Positions 10,671 to 22,394 are shown, numbered from the stretch's first letter. The stretch: DNA of 64,000 nt from Agapetus fuscipes (GCA_951799405.1 OX637337.1:20458347-20522346); one strand, 5' to 3'. The notes: generated from the letters alone by a model not told the origin. Numbers and translations are program-made.

Positions 10671-10924
10671 CCGGCAATGTCATTCCTAAGCCCGGATGAC
10701 TGCGAAGAATTTTGCAATGCATTAACCTCAATCCTTAAAGATATGTACTTCGTTATTCGGTGATATTATATTTCCAAAATATGAAATTGTCTCTCTATGC
10801 AAATCCGAAAATGTAACTATATTATAGTTACATTTTCGGATTTTTGTTTTTTTGGTTTCAAAAATACAATTTCATCAATGGCAATGAGGTCCGCAAGTAA
10901 ATTGGCACAGATAATATTGTGTCA

Positions 10925-10990
10925 CCACCCAGCCGCGTTGCTAGGGAAAAAGCATACAAATATTTTGTTAGTGGTTTCTAAAGACGGCCG
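10925..10990 (+). repeat. Short repeat shared with 25240-25300
   Basis: The segment ttgctagggaaaaagcata, followed by aatattttgttagt, occurs again near 25250. In both places a SINE D tail or body follows within about 150 bp, so it may be part of a D subfamily. Confidence 0.4.
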
Positions 10991-11017
10991 TCCCATACAA
11001 GACTGACGTTTGCACAC

Positions 11018-11085
11018 CGAGAGCAAAGAAGGCTCTTGAGGTGTGATACACACTAAAACAGCGCTCACCAAATACATCAGTCAAA
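11018..11085 (+). repeat. SINE D 3' tail
   Basis: Reads aagaaggctcttgaggtgtg, then acacactaaaacagcgctc and accaaatacatc, the standard D ending. Confidence 0.7.
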
Positions 11086-11184
11086 ATTTTTTTTTTTTTA
11101 AAAGATCCAAATTCAAAAATGTTCCGATCTCATATCTAGCCAGCTATCTGTGTATCAGCAGTTTTTTCTTTGACTACTTAGTAT

Positions 11185-11439
11185 TTTTTTTTTTTAAATA
11201 GATTTGTGAAGAGGAATGCAATTCACCAACCTTTTCTGCCTGGGCAGAAACAGGTATTAATATCATCAATTAATAATTCATTCTTGTTTATATTAATGAA
11301 TTATTAATTAATAATTACCCAATAACATCTGTTGAACCAGGGTCAAAGTTAAAGTCAAGTGACCCAAGCGGGGATCGAACCAACGTTATTCCATTCCAAA
11401 TACGCTAGAAAGATCGGCCGCTTGGCCACAACACCGACA
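11185..11439 (-). repeat. SINE B, full length, TAGTAT target duplication
   Basis: The minus-strand head is tRNA-like (gtcggtgttgtggccaagcg and a B box ggttcgatccccgcttgg), then gaccctggttcaacagatg, an AT-rich middle, cctgtttctgcccaggcag, caaatctatt and a poly(A) tail seen as T on +. TAGTAT flanks it at 11179-11184 and 11440-11445. Relatives: 15059, 47921 and 60548. Confidence 0.85.
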
Positions 11440-11444
11440 TAGTA

Positions 11445-11515
11445 TGTGAGGTTTGGTTTATTTTGTAAGTGCACATGCAGCATTTGTAACCGCGAATTTA
11501 CGCGTATGCTTTTTT
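11445..11515 (+). repeat. Family A fragment
   Basis: Internal part of the A unit: tgaggtttggtttattttgt, aagtgcacatgcagcatttg, aatttacgcgtatg. Both ends are missing; SINE B lies immediately to the left. Confidence 0.65.
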
Positions 11516-11594
11516 CACGTCTTAACTTACACACGTAATATGTTACGTTGTTTGAGAGCTCTCGGTTCGAATCCCCATTTGGATCGATCAACTT

Positions 11595-12441
11595 TCATTC
11601 CTTCTCCTTGAACTCGATTATTAGTTTCATTACATTTATTTAAATCTTTTGAATTTGTGTGAAATTTATTTCAATATTTTTTTCCTGCAACTTTTTAAAT
11701 CATTCATAGTCCATTTACTGCCCAAATATTATTTAATCATTTATCACTAGCTCATTATGTTTCCAATCATACATTTCATTTCATTCTATGGCATTTATTA
11801 AAAACGTTGCACGTATTTTTTATTGAAATCTAAAGCCTTATAATTGACGAAATTAATTGATAGCTGTCTAGGATTATATGAGATCAAAAATAATTGATTT
11901 CATAAAATTACGAATTAACTGATGAGATGAAAATATGAACAAATAAATTGGGTCATAGCTGATTAATGAAATTAAAACATGTTTGTATTCTGATTTCGGG
12001 TTTCGCCTGTGGTCCAATGGTCCATAGCTTTTTTTCTACTTCTGTGCGTAGCTCTTTTGATGCTCTGCTACCTTCTGATCGATATCAAATTATTGCAGTC
12101 TATTTATTTCTCTTGTGACATAGTTAAAACGTACATAGTGTCTTCTGTTGTTGTTGTCTCAATAGTGGCTTCTGTTGAGATTGATTCAAAGCAAAATTAA
12201 AGTTGTAATTATTGTTGCATTTCTTATCACTTTTATTACCTTCGTTCGGGGGTACGTAATAATTTTTGATATTAAAAGCAGTCAACCCTCAATCTTCGTG
12301 CACAGAATGTACTTCCTAAAGGCAGACTTTTGTGTGGAAGGAGTATTGGGACTGGAGGAGGAATGATAAAAGAGGTCCTGGGTTGTAGCGTTGATAATGA
12401 TGAATTTTTGTGTCTGATTTTTTGTCTTTTTCTGATTTCAG
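11595..12441 (+). other. Intron sequence upstream of the cadherin exon
   Basis: No repeat recognised. The last 25 nt are a polypyrimidine tract with the AG at 12440-12441. Confidence 0.6.
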
Positions 12442-12585
12442 TGACCAAATTCATCCGTATTGGCATCGCAGACAAAAATGACAACCCGCCGTACTTCGAC
12501 AAGGCGCTGTACGAGGCGGAAGTGGACGAGAATGAAGACATCCAGCACACCGTGCTCACCGTCACCGCCAAAGATCACGACGAAT
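12442..12585 (+). CDS. CadN: N-cadherin (CadN) internal exon, 144 nt, phase 1-1
   Basis: The exon encodes 48 residues including IADKNDNPPYFDKALYEAEV, DENEDIQHTVLTVTAKDHDE. DKNDNPPYF is the calcium-binding linker that ends one extracellular cadherin repeat; YEAEVDENE and VTAKDHD are the start and A-x-D-x-D-type calcium site of the next. Upstream is a polypyrimidine tract ending cag (AG at 12440-12441), downstream is gtgagt (GT at 12586). The first codon is split after one base and the last base is the first of the next codon, so the exon is symmetric, phase 1, and could be skipped or exchanged without shifting frame. It is far GC-richer than its surroundings. CadN is a homophilic neuronal adhesion receptor at the cell surface. 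Assignment to CadN rather than another classical cadherin is by recognition, without a search. No other CadN exon was found in the window. Confidence 0.88.
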
Positions 12586-12900
12586 GTGAGTACCAAACTT
12601 CATTAGTCTACTTTTTCAACAGACTTTTTTTTGAGCAGAAAAGGATGAACTAATGAAAAAATATATATGGCATTGCTCCTAACAGGAAGATAACAAATCT
12701 TCAGAGTGAAAGAAATTTTGAGTATAAAGTCGACTTTTTCAGGAGACTTCTTACAGCGGACAAGAATGAAGTAACAAAAAACGTAGGCTAAACTTTTCTA
12801 CACAAAAAATAAATTTTCGACTCTTAATCAACTTTTAAGGTGATTTTTGATGACCAAATAAGGAAAAACATGTTTAAGAAATATGTAAATAAAGTCATCG
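12586..12900 (+). other. Intron sequence downstream of the cadherin exon
   Basis: Starts with gtgagt. AT-rich, no recognised element before the family A copy at 12905. Confidence 0.6.
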
Positions 12901-12904
12901 TCTA

Positions 12905-13155
12905 TAATAATCTATAATCTAAGTTGCAAGGATATATTCATTCAAAGCTCTCAGATGTATGCCCACAAACAAACACGTGTAGTTCGCGCTTACAAATGCT
13001 GATTGTGTACTTACAAATAAAATCCGATCCTCAAATGAACATAAGCCCTGCAACTCTTGCCGACATTCCCTGAAACAGGGGTGACATTGGCAAAGGGAAC
13101 CATTTTTTACAGTATGGGTGGTCAGCCTCATACCAACCTATAAGTCAAGGATTGT
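12905..13155 (-). repeat. Family A LINE-tail copy, full unit
   Basis: On + it reads as the complement: taatctataatctaagttgc at the tail end, gaccaccc-type block as gggtggtcagcctcatacc, ending ctataagtcaagga. Subtype with the (TTATAGA) tail. Confidence 0.9.
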
Positions 13156-13159
13156 TGCA

Positions 13160-13650
13160 TATACCCTAAACAGGAGGACGCTCGTTCAAACCTTTATTTT
13201 TTTACCAGAAGGCCTTTCTTTGAAGTTAAAAATAACAACCATAGCTCAGAGGTGTGCCAGAAACAAGAGTGTATAAAATATTGAAATTTACTGCAATATC
13301 TAAGCAAGAATAACGTTTATGCCTTGTAAGGTATAAACATTCAGTTTTCTTTGTTTATTTCTTGAACTTTCATAAAATATACGGTGTAAGTTTGTCTTGA
13401 GTTGCACCTGGCATTAGAAGTTAAGCAAGAAGCAGGAAGAATGCATAAGAAAAACAAAACGTTCGTAGCAGCAGTTACTTCTGTGTCAACTTGTTTCTTA
13501 ATAAACAAAATATTTTCGTGGACATTCGGTTTCTCATGGAAATTTTTATTTAAATTTCTTATAGAAAATATTTTAAAACACATCTGGCTTTACAGTGCGC
13601 TTTGTACCAAGAATGCAATATTTCGTTAATTAACCTCGAATAGAAAAATA
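13160..13650. other. No gene seen
   Basis: Overlapping short open frames on both strands lack any recognised domain or splice context. Confidence 0.45.
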
Positions 13651-13652
13651 GA

Positions 13653-13775
13653 AAAAATATATGAGCACTAAATCACTCACTTGGGGTGCTGTTATAATAT
13701 GCATAGATTGTTCGATTTACGCAATCGAGAGGAGTCTAAGTATGCTTTATACTTGGGGTACTGAAGTCATTGGGT
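13653..13775. repeat. MITE H, right half
   Basis: Contains gcactaaatcactcacttgg, cgatttacgcaatcgagagg and ttatacttggggtac. The left half is not recognisable. Confidence 0.6.
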
Positions 13776-13894
13776 TTATTACGTTTAATAAGCGTATTGC
13801 AGTTCACAGATATATTTCAGAAATTATATTTTTAACCTTTTTTCACGCAAGTTCATAAAATAAGCAAATAGGTACTTATCTCATTTAGTAGAAA

Positions 13895-14130
13895 GCTTAC
13901 AGTCAAAGTCAAGGGCTTGAATCGATGTTTTCTTTGATCCTAAATCGGTGTGCCAGCAAGGTTTACTCAGCATTTATAACAATGTAGGACTTGCTTTCTT
14001 GGAAACAGGAAAACCTTGGTTTCAAATTACATATGAAATATAAACCTAGCCTTATCATCTGTAAAAAAAAAAAAGGTTCCACTCACCAAATATATTCCTT
14101 TCGGAAGCAGTAAGGTAAAAAGTTGCATAG
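13895..14130 (+). repeat. Degraded SINE C
   Basis: Recognisable blocks in C order: gtgccagcaaggtttactca, aaacaggaaaacc, ctgtaaaaa, aggttccactcacc, ttcctttcgg and aaaaagttgca. Confidence 0.6.
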
Positions 14131-14835
14131 AAAATAAAACAAGAAAAAAACTCAGTTGTGGTAATTAAGATCAGTGACTATGAAACCTTGATTATTAGTT
14201 ATTTGTAAATATTGATTTTAAATAAGTATTAAGTATAGTCGCTAAAATAAGTACTAGATTGTGTTTGTGAGAACTTTCTAGACACGATATAATAAGCTGA
14301 AGACTATTCTACAGCACTTGTACATAAGGCGAGTTTTGCGTAGAACGGAGAGGATTTACAAGCAGTTATTTAAAAGAAAGAGAAAAGAAAAGTCAAAAAA
14401 TATATTTATATCACTTATGTCTATTTCTTTTTTGTAATAACAGTATGAACTTAATACAACTAAGCAACGAATCCAAAGCGTTAACAACTATGCTACTACC
14501 GATGAAACAATTTTTATAAAGCTACTTTATTTGCCCTATTTAACACTTTGAGGATAATTTTGTAACCTGCAGTGTAAAACTCAAATCTCATTAATGTGTT
14601 TAAAAGTTGTGAAGCATATTCACAAAAACCGTGTTCTTTTCTTTCTCAGCGCGCTTAACACAAGCTCAGGCGAACACTGAACACGTATTATGACGTCATA
14701 AAACAGTGTTTACAATTATTCTAAATTAAAAACTTTTCCCGCTTTACGCTGTCGGCGTGCATGCTAGTTGCTCTGTACGGGAAAACTTTGGATATTCTCA
14801 CAGTTTCCTGCGTTTCCTACACTTATGCACTTTAT
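14130..14835. other. No gene seen
   Basis: AT-rich sequence with no recognised element. Confidence 0.45.
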
Positions 14836-14841
14836 TATTAG

Positions 14842-15048
14842 TTATCTGGTATAAGGCTGACCCCATGGTTCACTTGTGCCAATGCCATGCCTGTTTCAAG
14901 AAAGAGTGTCTTAGTTTTCTGGGCTTATGGTCATTCAAAATATGGTCATTTAAAAAAAAGTTTTGTAAGTTTACTTGCAGCATGTGTAAACGCGTACTTA
15001 CACCTGCCTGTTTGCAGGCGTGCATTAAATATAAGCTTGAAATGTCAA
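14842..15048 (+). repeat. Diverged family A copy
   Basis: Blocks in A order: ggtataaggctgacccc, ggttcacttgtgccaatg, cctgtttcaagaaagagtg, gggcttatggtcatt, gcagcatgtgtaaacgcg, cacctgcctgtttgcaggcg. It has a duplicated tggtcatt segment. Confidence 0.75.
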
Positions 15049-15058
15049 TAATATATCA

Positions 15059-15285
15059 TTGTCGGTGTTATGGCCGCGGGAATCAAGACAGGTTATTTGG
15101 AACCGGATAACGCTGGTTCGAATCCCGCGACGATAACTTCGACCCTGGTTCAACAGATGCCGTTGCATGCACACAAGCTTCTGCTTTCGCATGAAGACAA
15201 CTGGCCAGGCAAAATAGGTTGTTGGATTGCATTCCTTTCCACAAATCTATTTATAAAAAATAAAAATAAAAATAAAAACTATGTA
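15059..15285 (+). repeat. SINE B
   Basis: Head gtcggtgttatggccgcggg, B box ggttcgaatcccgcgac, then gaccctggttcaacagatgc, ggccaggcaaaataggttg, ccacaaatctattt and an (A4T)-type tail. The middle differs from other B copies. Confidence 0.8.
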
Positions 15286-15367
15286 TGATTATAGATTAGA
15301 GATAAATCGCACTGCCACCACATGTTGTAATTTCTCCCTTCCTCATGCTCTCTAACCTCGTTCGGTA

Positions 15368-15406
15368 ACTTTTTTCACAGGTTAGGAGGCCAGCCTTACG
15401 CTTTCC
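15368..15406 (-). repeat. SINE C fragment
   Basis: Short match to the SINE C segment seen on minus copies: ttcacaggttaggaggccag followed by ccttacgc. Confidence 0.4.
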
Positions 15407-15629
15407 ATTTTATTTTGAACCAGGAATTATCATGTTCTCGAAGGGAAAGGTTAAATAAAATAATTAGAATCACTGGTGATTCCTTAGGTAAGTGTTAGTA
15501 TGTTTGATGAATACCGGGGTTAAAAATTTGTTGATAGTTGAGGAACTAAGTGTTACAGTGAAACCAGTAGCGTAATTTTTTTCAACGTAATCGTTAAATA
15601 AACAGCCCTTTGATTAACTTTTGCTAGCG

Positions 15630-15800
15630 CTACCTGAACCCCGAGCATAACAAATTGCGTAAACTCCCCTGGATTGCATAAATCGAAAAATTATGAAAAC
15701 TCAATCACCTTCTAGGGGTGTCGTTCTATATTTCATACATTTTTATATTCAAGCAGTCGAGGGGAGCTTATGTTGATGTTGTATACTCGGGTTTATATTC
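15630..15800. repeat. MITE H copy
   Basis: Left half ccccgagcataacaaattgc and ctggattgcataaatcg; right half cagtcgaggggagcttatg and gttgtatactcggg; centre aggggtgtcg. Confidence 0.7.
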
Positions 15801-16061
15801 TCCTCCAGTCTCATTTTCAAATTCAATGAAGTTCTACAACTAAGAGATATTATTATTGTGTCAATTTAAAAAACAAAATTCTCATCTGGTAAGAAATATG
15901 TGTATTGAAATACATCAAATTGTTGTAATAAAAAAGTCAACCAGTCGAGTGCATTGAATGGAAAAAAAAATCACCTATAAACATAGCTTGCAATAATGCT
16001 TCTGCCCCTTTCAAGACGGTGTACTGAAAACGGTGAAAATATATAATTTCATTCCAAAGCA

Positions 16062-16224
16062 GCAGTACCTCAAGTATAAAGCATTGTGTAAATACTCAAA
16101 AAATTGCGTAAAAATGCATAAAAGCTGCAACAGCTGATCTAGCGAATGTTTTAGTTTTCATGCATTAGTTCCTGTTTACGCGATGGTTGAGTATTCACGC
16201 AATGCTCTGTACTTGGGGTAAAGT
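16062..16224. repeat. MITE H copy
   Basis: Left half ctcaagtataaagcattgtg; right half gtttacgcgatggttgagta and gctctgtacttggggt; centre gaatgttttagttttcat. Confidence 0.7.
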
Positions 16225-16432
16225 TCTATTCGGAACCGTTCACATGGAACTATTTATGTTTGCAAAAGTCACCTCTTGGTAAAGTAGGTAGCGACTGAAA
16301 CCATATAAATTCTAAAGGGTGCCTACTTAAATTTCAAGTCGGTATCGAAAAATATACCATTGAAATGTTGCAAGGAAGTAAAACGTAGAATGATTTTTAA
16401 ACGAAGGGTAAAAAAAAGGGGAAAATGTAAAG

Positions 16433-16530
16433 GCCGGTCGATAGCTTGATAGGTAGAGCACTTTCATTCAAAGCCACAGAGCTGAACTTCGATTCAATTG
16501 TGTCAGAAATGATTTACAGGTTTGGTTATT
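16433..16530 (+). repeat. SINE C head, degraded
   Basis: ccggtcgatagcttgatagg as A box region, cttcgattcaattgtgtcag as decayed B box and junction, aaatgattt afterwards as in intact C copies. Confidence 0.65.
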
Positions 16531-16699
16531 TCTTACACTTTTTCCCAACCTTTTTTCTGGTTAGAGTCGTTAAACTAGCAAAAATAGGATTTATTTAAGT
16601 AAAAAACAAATAAGATAATATTGTGTTTCTATAAAATCGAGAGGTGCGGGAGGCCCTGAGCCTTCAAGGCTTATGAGCCGAAGAAAGTAAAGTAAAATA

Positions 16700-16890
16700 T
16701 AAAATCAAGAAATTAAAAAAAATAACTTGCTAAAATTAAACGCTGAGAAGTTGTTACGCGTATTTAAAAAAAATCATCAAAAGGAGTTTTTAAAAAATCG
16801 AGAAATTACAATAAAATCTAAATATTTGCTAGAAATAAACGCCAAAAAGACAGTAACGGATATTTAAAACGAACATCAAATACATTTACG
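16700..16890. repeat. Two-copy direct repeat, about 93 bp apart
   Basis: The order aaatc-agaaatta, ttgctaraaataaacgc, gtaacg-tatttaaaa, catcaaa appears at 16700-16788 and again at 16795-16889, with divergence. Confidence 0.5.
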
Positions 16891-17985
16891 AAATATTTTT
16901 TGCTTTCCACAGAAAAATCAGGGCTTTTTCTCGCAGCTTCAGTTAACAAGATTTAACTCGTTAATTGGCGAGAAATCCCAATTGCTTTTTATCCTATTTT
17001 TCAGATGTTATCCTGCCTAACAAATGCGAGCCTTATAAAACTCTATCCTCTTTACAAAATTTACTGCAATTTCCTGACTCCGAGCGTAGGTGGTAGATAT
17101 ACATATTTTTGGGTATTTTTTTCTCACTAAAATGGGATTTTTTACACAGAAGCTATTTTCGGTCCGTTTTTAAACGGGCATTGATATTTTTAATATATTT
17201 TTTATGAAGTATTCTTTTTTTTTTACATGAGTCGCGTAGAGTGTACGTCTGCTATTGGCGATTTTTTAAAAATGATATAAGTATTTGGAAACGCCGGAAA
17301 TAACTTTCTCATATTTTGTATATATATTTTTACCATTTATGAAAACATCCTAGATTGCCAGCATTGGTTCTATCCGACTAATATATTTTTTTCTCAATAT
17401 GGTAAATTTCGTTGATTTCCAAGCAATCGTACGCAAACGTGAAAGGAAAAAGATTTAAAGGAAGTCCGGGTAAAGATAGGTTTGATGAAAATCGTCAAGT
17501 TGTGAAAGAAAAGCATGTACATATAGTGTGGAAAAGTTGGAATCATATGGAAAAGGTCTGAGACCCTATATAGGGATCAATCCCTAGCTCTCGAGATAGA
17601 ATTCAAGCATTTAACCGACTAATTTTTCGACCGGGCTGCGTAGATCTTAAATTATAGAGTTATTTACGCACTACAATATTCAAGAAAATCGATGTATGAA
17701 TGTAATTCACAAAATGTTATATGAGAGACTCAATGGAGCTGTTTTTAAGTTTCGAAACGTGTAAATTTTATTCTCTAAACATATTTTTAAATATCGTTTT
17801 GTCTCCCTGTTATTTCTGTAAAAGAACCTTATAAACATTTTATTCCAGCAAAGGTGAATGGCGTTTTATGTATAATATAATATACAGCGACGGTAGTCAG
17901 TCTCACGCTACGCAAATTGAGGTAATAAAGTCGAGCGATGGCGTATGAATGCTCCTTATAATGAAACGCTAGCTGCTTCATCATT
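16890..17985. other. No gene seen
   Basis: AT-rich, no recognised element or exon. Confidence 0.45.
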
Positions 17986-18860
17986 TCTAGAAAGTTTCGT
18001 GCCAGAAATGGTAGAAAGTCTTAGACATTAAGAAAGTTTAGAATTTTTTTACTGGAATGAATTTTTCTTTTATTTCTATAAGAAAAAACTATTTCTGCAA
18101 ATGACTGAGTGTTCTTCGTTGAGATGAGAGAAAGTATCTTCTCATAGCGGTAGAAAAATATTTGCTAGAAATAATCGAAAGTCCTATCTAGAAAGGATAG
18201 AAATTCGTTGCTGAAAATGATTCACAATCCTTTGTAGATGAGAGAAAGTTTTTGTTGATATCGATATAAAGTTCTACGTAAAAATCATAGAGTACTTTCT
18301 GTAAACTAATACAAGTCTTGGTTAGAGATGATGAAAAGTCCTTGTAAGAAATAATAGAAAGCTATAGAAAGTTTGCTATAAATGATGCTTGAAATGATAA
18401 AAAGTTGTTTACTAGAAATTATGAAAGTCCCAGCTACAGACGATATAAGTTTTTGCTAGAAATAATATAAATTTATTACTGAAATGATAAAAAATACTTC
18501 TTAGGATATGATTGAAAGTTCAAGGTAGAGATGATAAAAAATTATAGCTGATAACGATCGAATTTATACTTGTTGGGACTAATATAAAGTCCTCGTTAGA
18601 AATTATATAAAGTCCTTTGTGGTGATGATTAAAAGTCCTTTGAAGAGTTTTTAGAAAGTGATTGCTATCAATGCTAGGAACATGTTGCTATAAATGATAA
18701 GAAGTCCTAGTTAGAAAAGATAAAAAAATCCTTGCTGAAAATGAGAAACAATCAACAACAAGTTAAGATAATAAAAATTCATTTTAAAGTTCATTGAAAG
18801 GGATTGATATAAATGATATAAAGTCGTTTCTAGAATTAATAGAGAGTCCTGACTATAAAT
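17985..18860. repeat. Degenerate tandem repeat, unit about 23 bp
   Basis: Variants of aaagtccttgctagaaatga recur dozens of times. Clear consecutive 23-bp units lie at about 18588-18655 (aaagtcctcgttagaaatta, then aaagtcctttgtggtgatga, then aaagtcctttgaagag). Other spacings vary, as expected for an old decaying array. Confidence 0.7.
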
Positions 18861-19277
18861 GAAACCTTCACAAAAACGGCACAAGCTCAAAAAGTATTCA
18901 ACGTTTGCGTCAGTTCGCTTTTTACCTTCTTTATCTCATTTCATAAAAATCCAATTTTGTCTTTTTTGTGAGTTGAAAAAAATCTGTCTTTCTATTTCCT
19001 TTCAGATGTTAATATTTTTATATTATTATTCTTTAACAGTGCGCTTCATAGGAAATAAATTTAATTTAATTAAAAAATGGAACCCATAGAAAAAAATAAT
19101 ACTTCGGTTTTGGAAGGTAGCATTTTAAATGACGATAATGTTTTTAAAAGAACTTACTGTTTTCTTTTCATACAAATTTTAATAACAAAATTATTGTTTT
19201 GCGTTTTCAGAAATCATTTTAGATCATTATATTCAAATTGTTTTATTCTTTAATATTACCCCTGGTTCCAAGACGGC

Positions 19278-19543
19278 GGTTGTTCGATAGCTCAGTTGGT
19301 AGAGCGCTTGCGGTAAAAACTAGAGGATCGATTCCCAGCAAGGGTGTCAGATGTGATTTCCCATTTTGGTGTTTATTTCAAGCCCAAAATAAAAATAATA
19401 TACTCAATCTTAACAAAAAATAAGAACCAGCTTGCTTGGTGGCAGGAAAATCCCCACTTCAAATGATGAGTTTTGTGTTAACATAAAAAAAATCTCAGCA
19501 AAAGACAACGCGGTAAGAAGTTGCACTAAAAGTGTAGCTTAGA
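19278..19543 (+). repeat. SINE C, diverged, near full length
   Basis: Head gttcgatagctcagttggta, B box aggatcgattcccagcaagg, then gtgtcagatgtgatttccc, gtgtttatttcaagccca, a damaged middle, and the tail acgcggtaagaagttgcac with gtgtagcttag. Confidence 0.85.
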
Positions 19544-19544
19544 T

Positions 19545-20020
19545 GCATTTTTTGTGATGTACAGTTTCAGGAAAGTAAAAAATAGTTTTTATTTTCCATC
19601 ATCTAAATTCACAAAGTATTTCAACATAATTGTATTATTTCCGTAGCATATTTTACTCAGGAAATCCTTTAATTGTGACCCACGCAGCTCGGGTTTGATG
19701 TGACCGTGTTTCGTATGATAAATTATACACCTCAAGAGCACCTGCCTTGCGTCTCGAGTCTCTCATAACTCATTCCAGGTTGTCGTATAAAAGGCGGGAA
19801 AGACAATCTTAGCCACACGTGTGATTTGTCTGCTTTTAAGTACCATGAGAAGTGTATTCACTGACAGCACTTAAGTGTTTGCTAAAGGGTGGTATTAAGT
19901 TACAAAGAAAATTTGAAATAAGTTTTAAAAAAAGAGGAATATGCTTCACAAAGTGGTGCCTTTATACTCTGCGGTACATTTCTGTCTTACATTACATACA
20001 CATACTGTCTTACTTACACA
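19545..20020. other. No gene seen
   Basis: AT-rich sequence without a recognised exon or repeat. Confidence 0.45.
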
Positions 20021-20026
20021 TACATG

Positions 20027-20165
20027 TACCCGAGTATAAAGCATTAAGTTGAACTCTCCTCGATCGCGTAAATGGGAAATGCTTATAATTGTAGTTTTTG
20101 TACGTATTTTCGATTTGCACAATCGGAGAGAGCTTACTCAATACTTTATACTCAGGATACTGGAC
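20027..20165. repeat. MITE H copy
   Basis: Left half gtacccgagtataaagcatt and ctcctcgatcgcgtaaatgg; right half cgatttgcacaatcggagag and actttatactcagg. A clean example of the cgatcgcgtaa subtype. Confidence 0.75.
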
Positions 20166-20264
20166 AAAAACAGGTAGAAATCAACGTTTTCTATTAGAAA
20201 TTTATCAATTATTCACTAATAACTAAGCGATGACATATGTTAGCCCTGGAACAAACCTATTGTC

Positions 20265-20350
20265 TTTAGGGCCTGGCGGAAATAGAACCGGCGTTATTCT
20301 ATTTCGAAATTTACTTGCCTAATTACGACGGCATTGTCCTTTCGGCTATT
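20265..20350 (-). repeat. tRNA-like SINE (B-like) remnant
   Basis: On minus, gaataacgccggttctattt and ccgccaggccc resemble the SINE B head region (aataacgttggttcgattcc). Confidence 0.4.
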
Positions 20351-20354
20351 ATGC

Positions 20355-21040
20355 ACAGATGGCTAACGGTATGTATGAGCCGAATAGAATATTCATTTTA
20401 TAATAATACATAAGTACTGAAGTCTCTGAAACCTCAGTGCAACTATGAACCCCAAGAAAGTAAGAACTACTACAGTAGAACAGACCACCAGTCAATAAAA
20501 AAAATAGGATGATTTTTTATTCATCCCTAACATCTCAGAGGCTTAGCCAACATACAAAACATCACAAAAGAGATATCTGAATAAACAATACTTAAGTTTT
20601 CGCTCTGCCGAGGGTTCTGTTAATAAATAGAGAAGCTTTGTATGCACCAACAGCACTTAGCTGATCGAAAATTGGGTGCATTGGACGGTAAAGTTACCTG
20701 TTTCGTTTACTTTGAGTTTGATGCTATGAGATCAGCAAAGCATCCCTTTGTTTGACTTACATTCCCTTATTGCTTGCAAAACAACGTTGGGCATTACTCA
20801 AATTTCTAAAACTCAATAAAAGCAATACTAGGAACTCAAGACTTGTTCAAGTTTAATCGTGCTCTAATTAATTAAATTTATAGAAACGCTTTCTTTTACT
20901 GATCAAATGAACCTTTGAATACAATATTTCAAAGTGTTGTCTGGCATTTTTCAAAGCTGATCAATCTCGTGTTTTTACATTCTTAAACAAGCAATTATCC
21001 AAGTAGTCCATATATATTTTTTAAATAGTTCAAATACCAG
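20355..21040. other. No gene seen
   Basis: No recognised element. Confidence 0.45.
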
Positions 21041-21044
21041 TAGA

Positions 21045-21170
21045 TAGTCCGAGTATGAGCATTTCGTCAATCACTCTCGAACACATCAGCGTGATTTACT
21101 TTTCACACATTTTTCTATTCATACAACCGTGGGGAGTTTTCGCAATGTCTAATGCTTGGAATAAATATAA
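21045..21170. repeat. MITE H, decayed
   Basis: Weak left end gtccgagtatgagcattt and right end gtggggagttttcgcaatg around a cacatttttctattc segment. Confidence 0.4.
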
Positions 21171-21337
21171 CAGCAGCATACGTCAAAAAATGGCAAAAGA
21201 TTTTGTTTGACAGCACTCGTTGGCGGTCGCTGACGCCCTAAGACGTCAGTGGTTTGGCTCGCCAAACGGCTCTAATGTTCCTTTTGTACATATTATGTAG
21301 GGTGATGGGAGGCATATGAAATAAATATACAATGGCT

Positions 21338-21425
21338 CATTTAGCTTGATGGATAGAAACTTAAGGTATATAATTCAAAGAGCATGAAGGCCTAAAGACG
21401 TATGCAGCACAAAAAGTAATACCCA
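21338..21425 (+). repeat. SINE D head, decayed
   Basis: ggctcatttagcttgatgg resembles an A box region and gcagcacaaaaagtaatacc matches the D junction ggagcacaaaaatatacc. Confidence 0.4.
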
Positions 21426-21555
21426 ATTCCACCAATAAATCTTAATGCTGAAGTTTCTCTTAGTAAAATTAAAATTAAATTTAGTATTCAAACAGCCCTA
21501 CAAAGGAGATTTAAACACATGTTTTGTTTTTTGTCTCCTGAAACATATCAAAATT

Positions 21556-21635
21556 AAGTGTCCTTGGAGTGGCTATATCACGTGACGGCCAAATAAAGAA
21601 ATCACCAACTCGTCATCATCATCATCATCAAAAAA
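21556..21635 (+). repeat. 3' tail of the LINE seen at 54185-55195
   Basis: ccttggagtggctatatcac, gtgacggc, aataaagaaatcaccaactc and an (ATC)n end match 55125-55190 closely. Very short, heavily 5'-truncated copy. Confidence 0.7.
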
Positions 21636-21639
21636 CTTC

Positions 21640-22390
21640 TTAAAATTCGCTTATAAAGGTTCGTTGGTGAAATCGAGCAGAAAAGAGGCCTTTAATATTT
21701 AGTTCAAAACCGATACAAATGAAAAATCCAGGACCATTAATAAATAAAAAAGTTACTATTCAGAGTTTCTACTCAAGTTATGCTCAGCATTGTCGTATAT
21801 CACAGGTCTACACGGTTTTGTGTACATTACTAGAGAGAGATATCAGATCCTACAATGAGTCGTTTGTATCAAAACTAGAAACACATAATGTACTGAGCAC
21901 ACGAAAGCTCTTCAGAATTTCCTGATCCGGTGATCAACAGGGCGCAGTAGAAACAAAGGCACAGCCACAGTTACCCGGATAACAATCTCTACACCTGAGG
22001 CCTTGTTGCGACCTCCTACGTTAATAATTTATAACGCGGGATTTCATTTTACAATAAGGACGACTTTAAATGAACCTAAGTAAGTAAATTTACAAAATCG
22101 TAGAATTCCTTTATAAAGAGGTTCAATAACAATCAGTAATAAATCCAGGAAGATTACTAAAAACAAAAGTTAGTATTTGAGCGTAGGCACAAGATAAAGT
22201 TACTTAAATCAGTGAAATTTAAAAATGATGATATACACCATTTTTATTACAGGTTAATTTTAGCGTCGAAATAATAATACCGATTACAAAATTTAATACC
22301 TTTATCAAACACGTTTAAACTAACCCGTAATGAGGTGAATATTTTGTAAAAACAAAACACGCAGGTACCTATATGTAAAGGTATATGAGC
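21640..22390. other. No gene seen
   Basis: No recognised element. Confidence 0.45.
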
Positions 22391-22394
22391 TACA

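Noticed and set aside
12009..12366. Short open frames before the cadherin exon
   Set aside because: Hydrophobic, AT-driven frames without domain; they lie in the intron leading to the acceptor at 12440.
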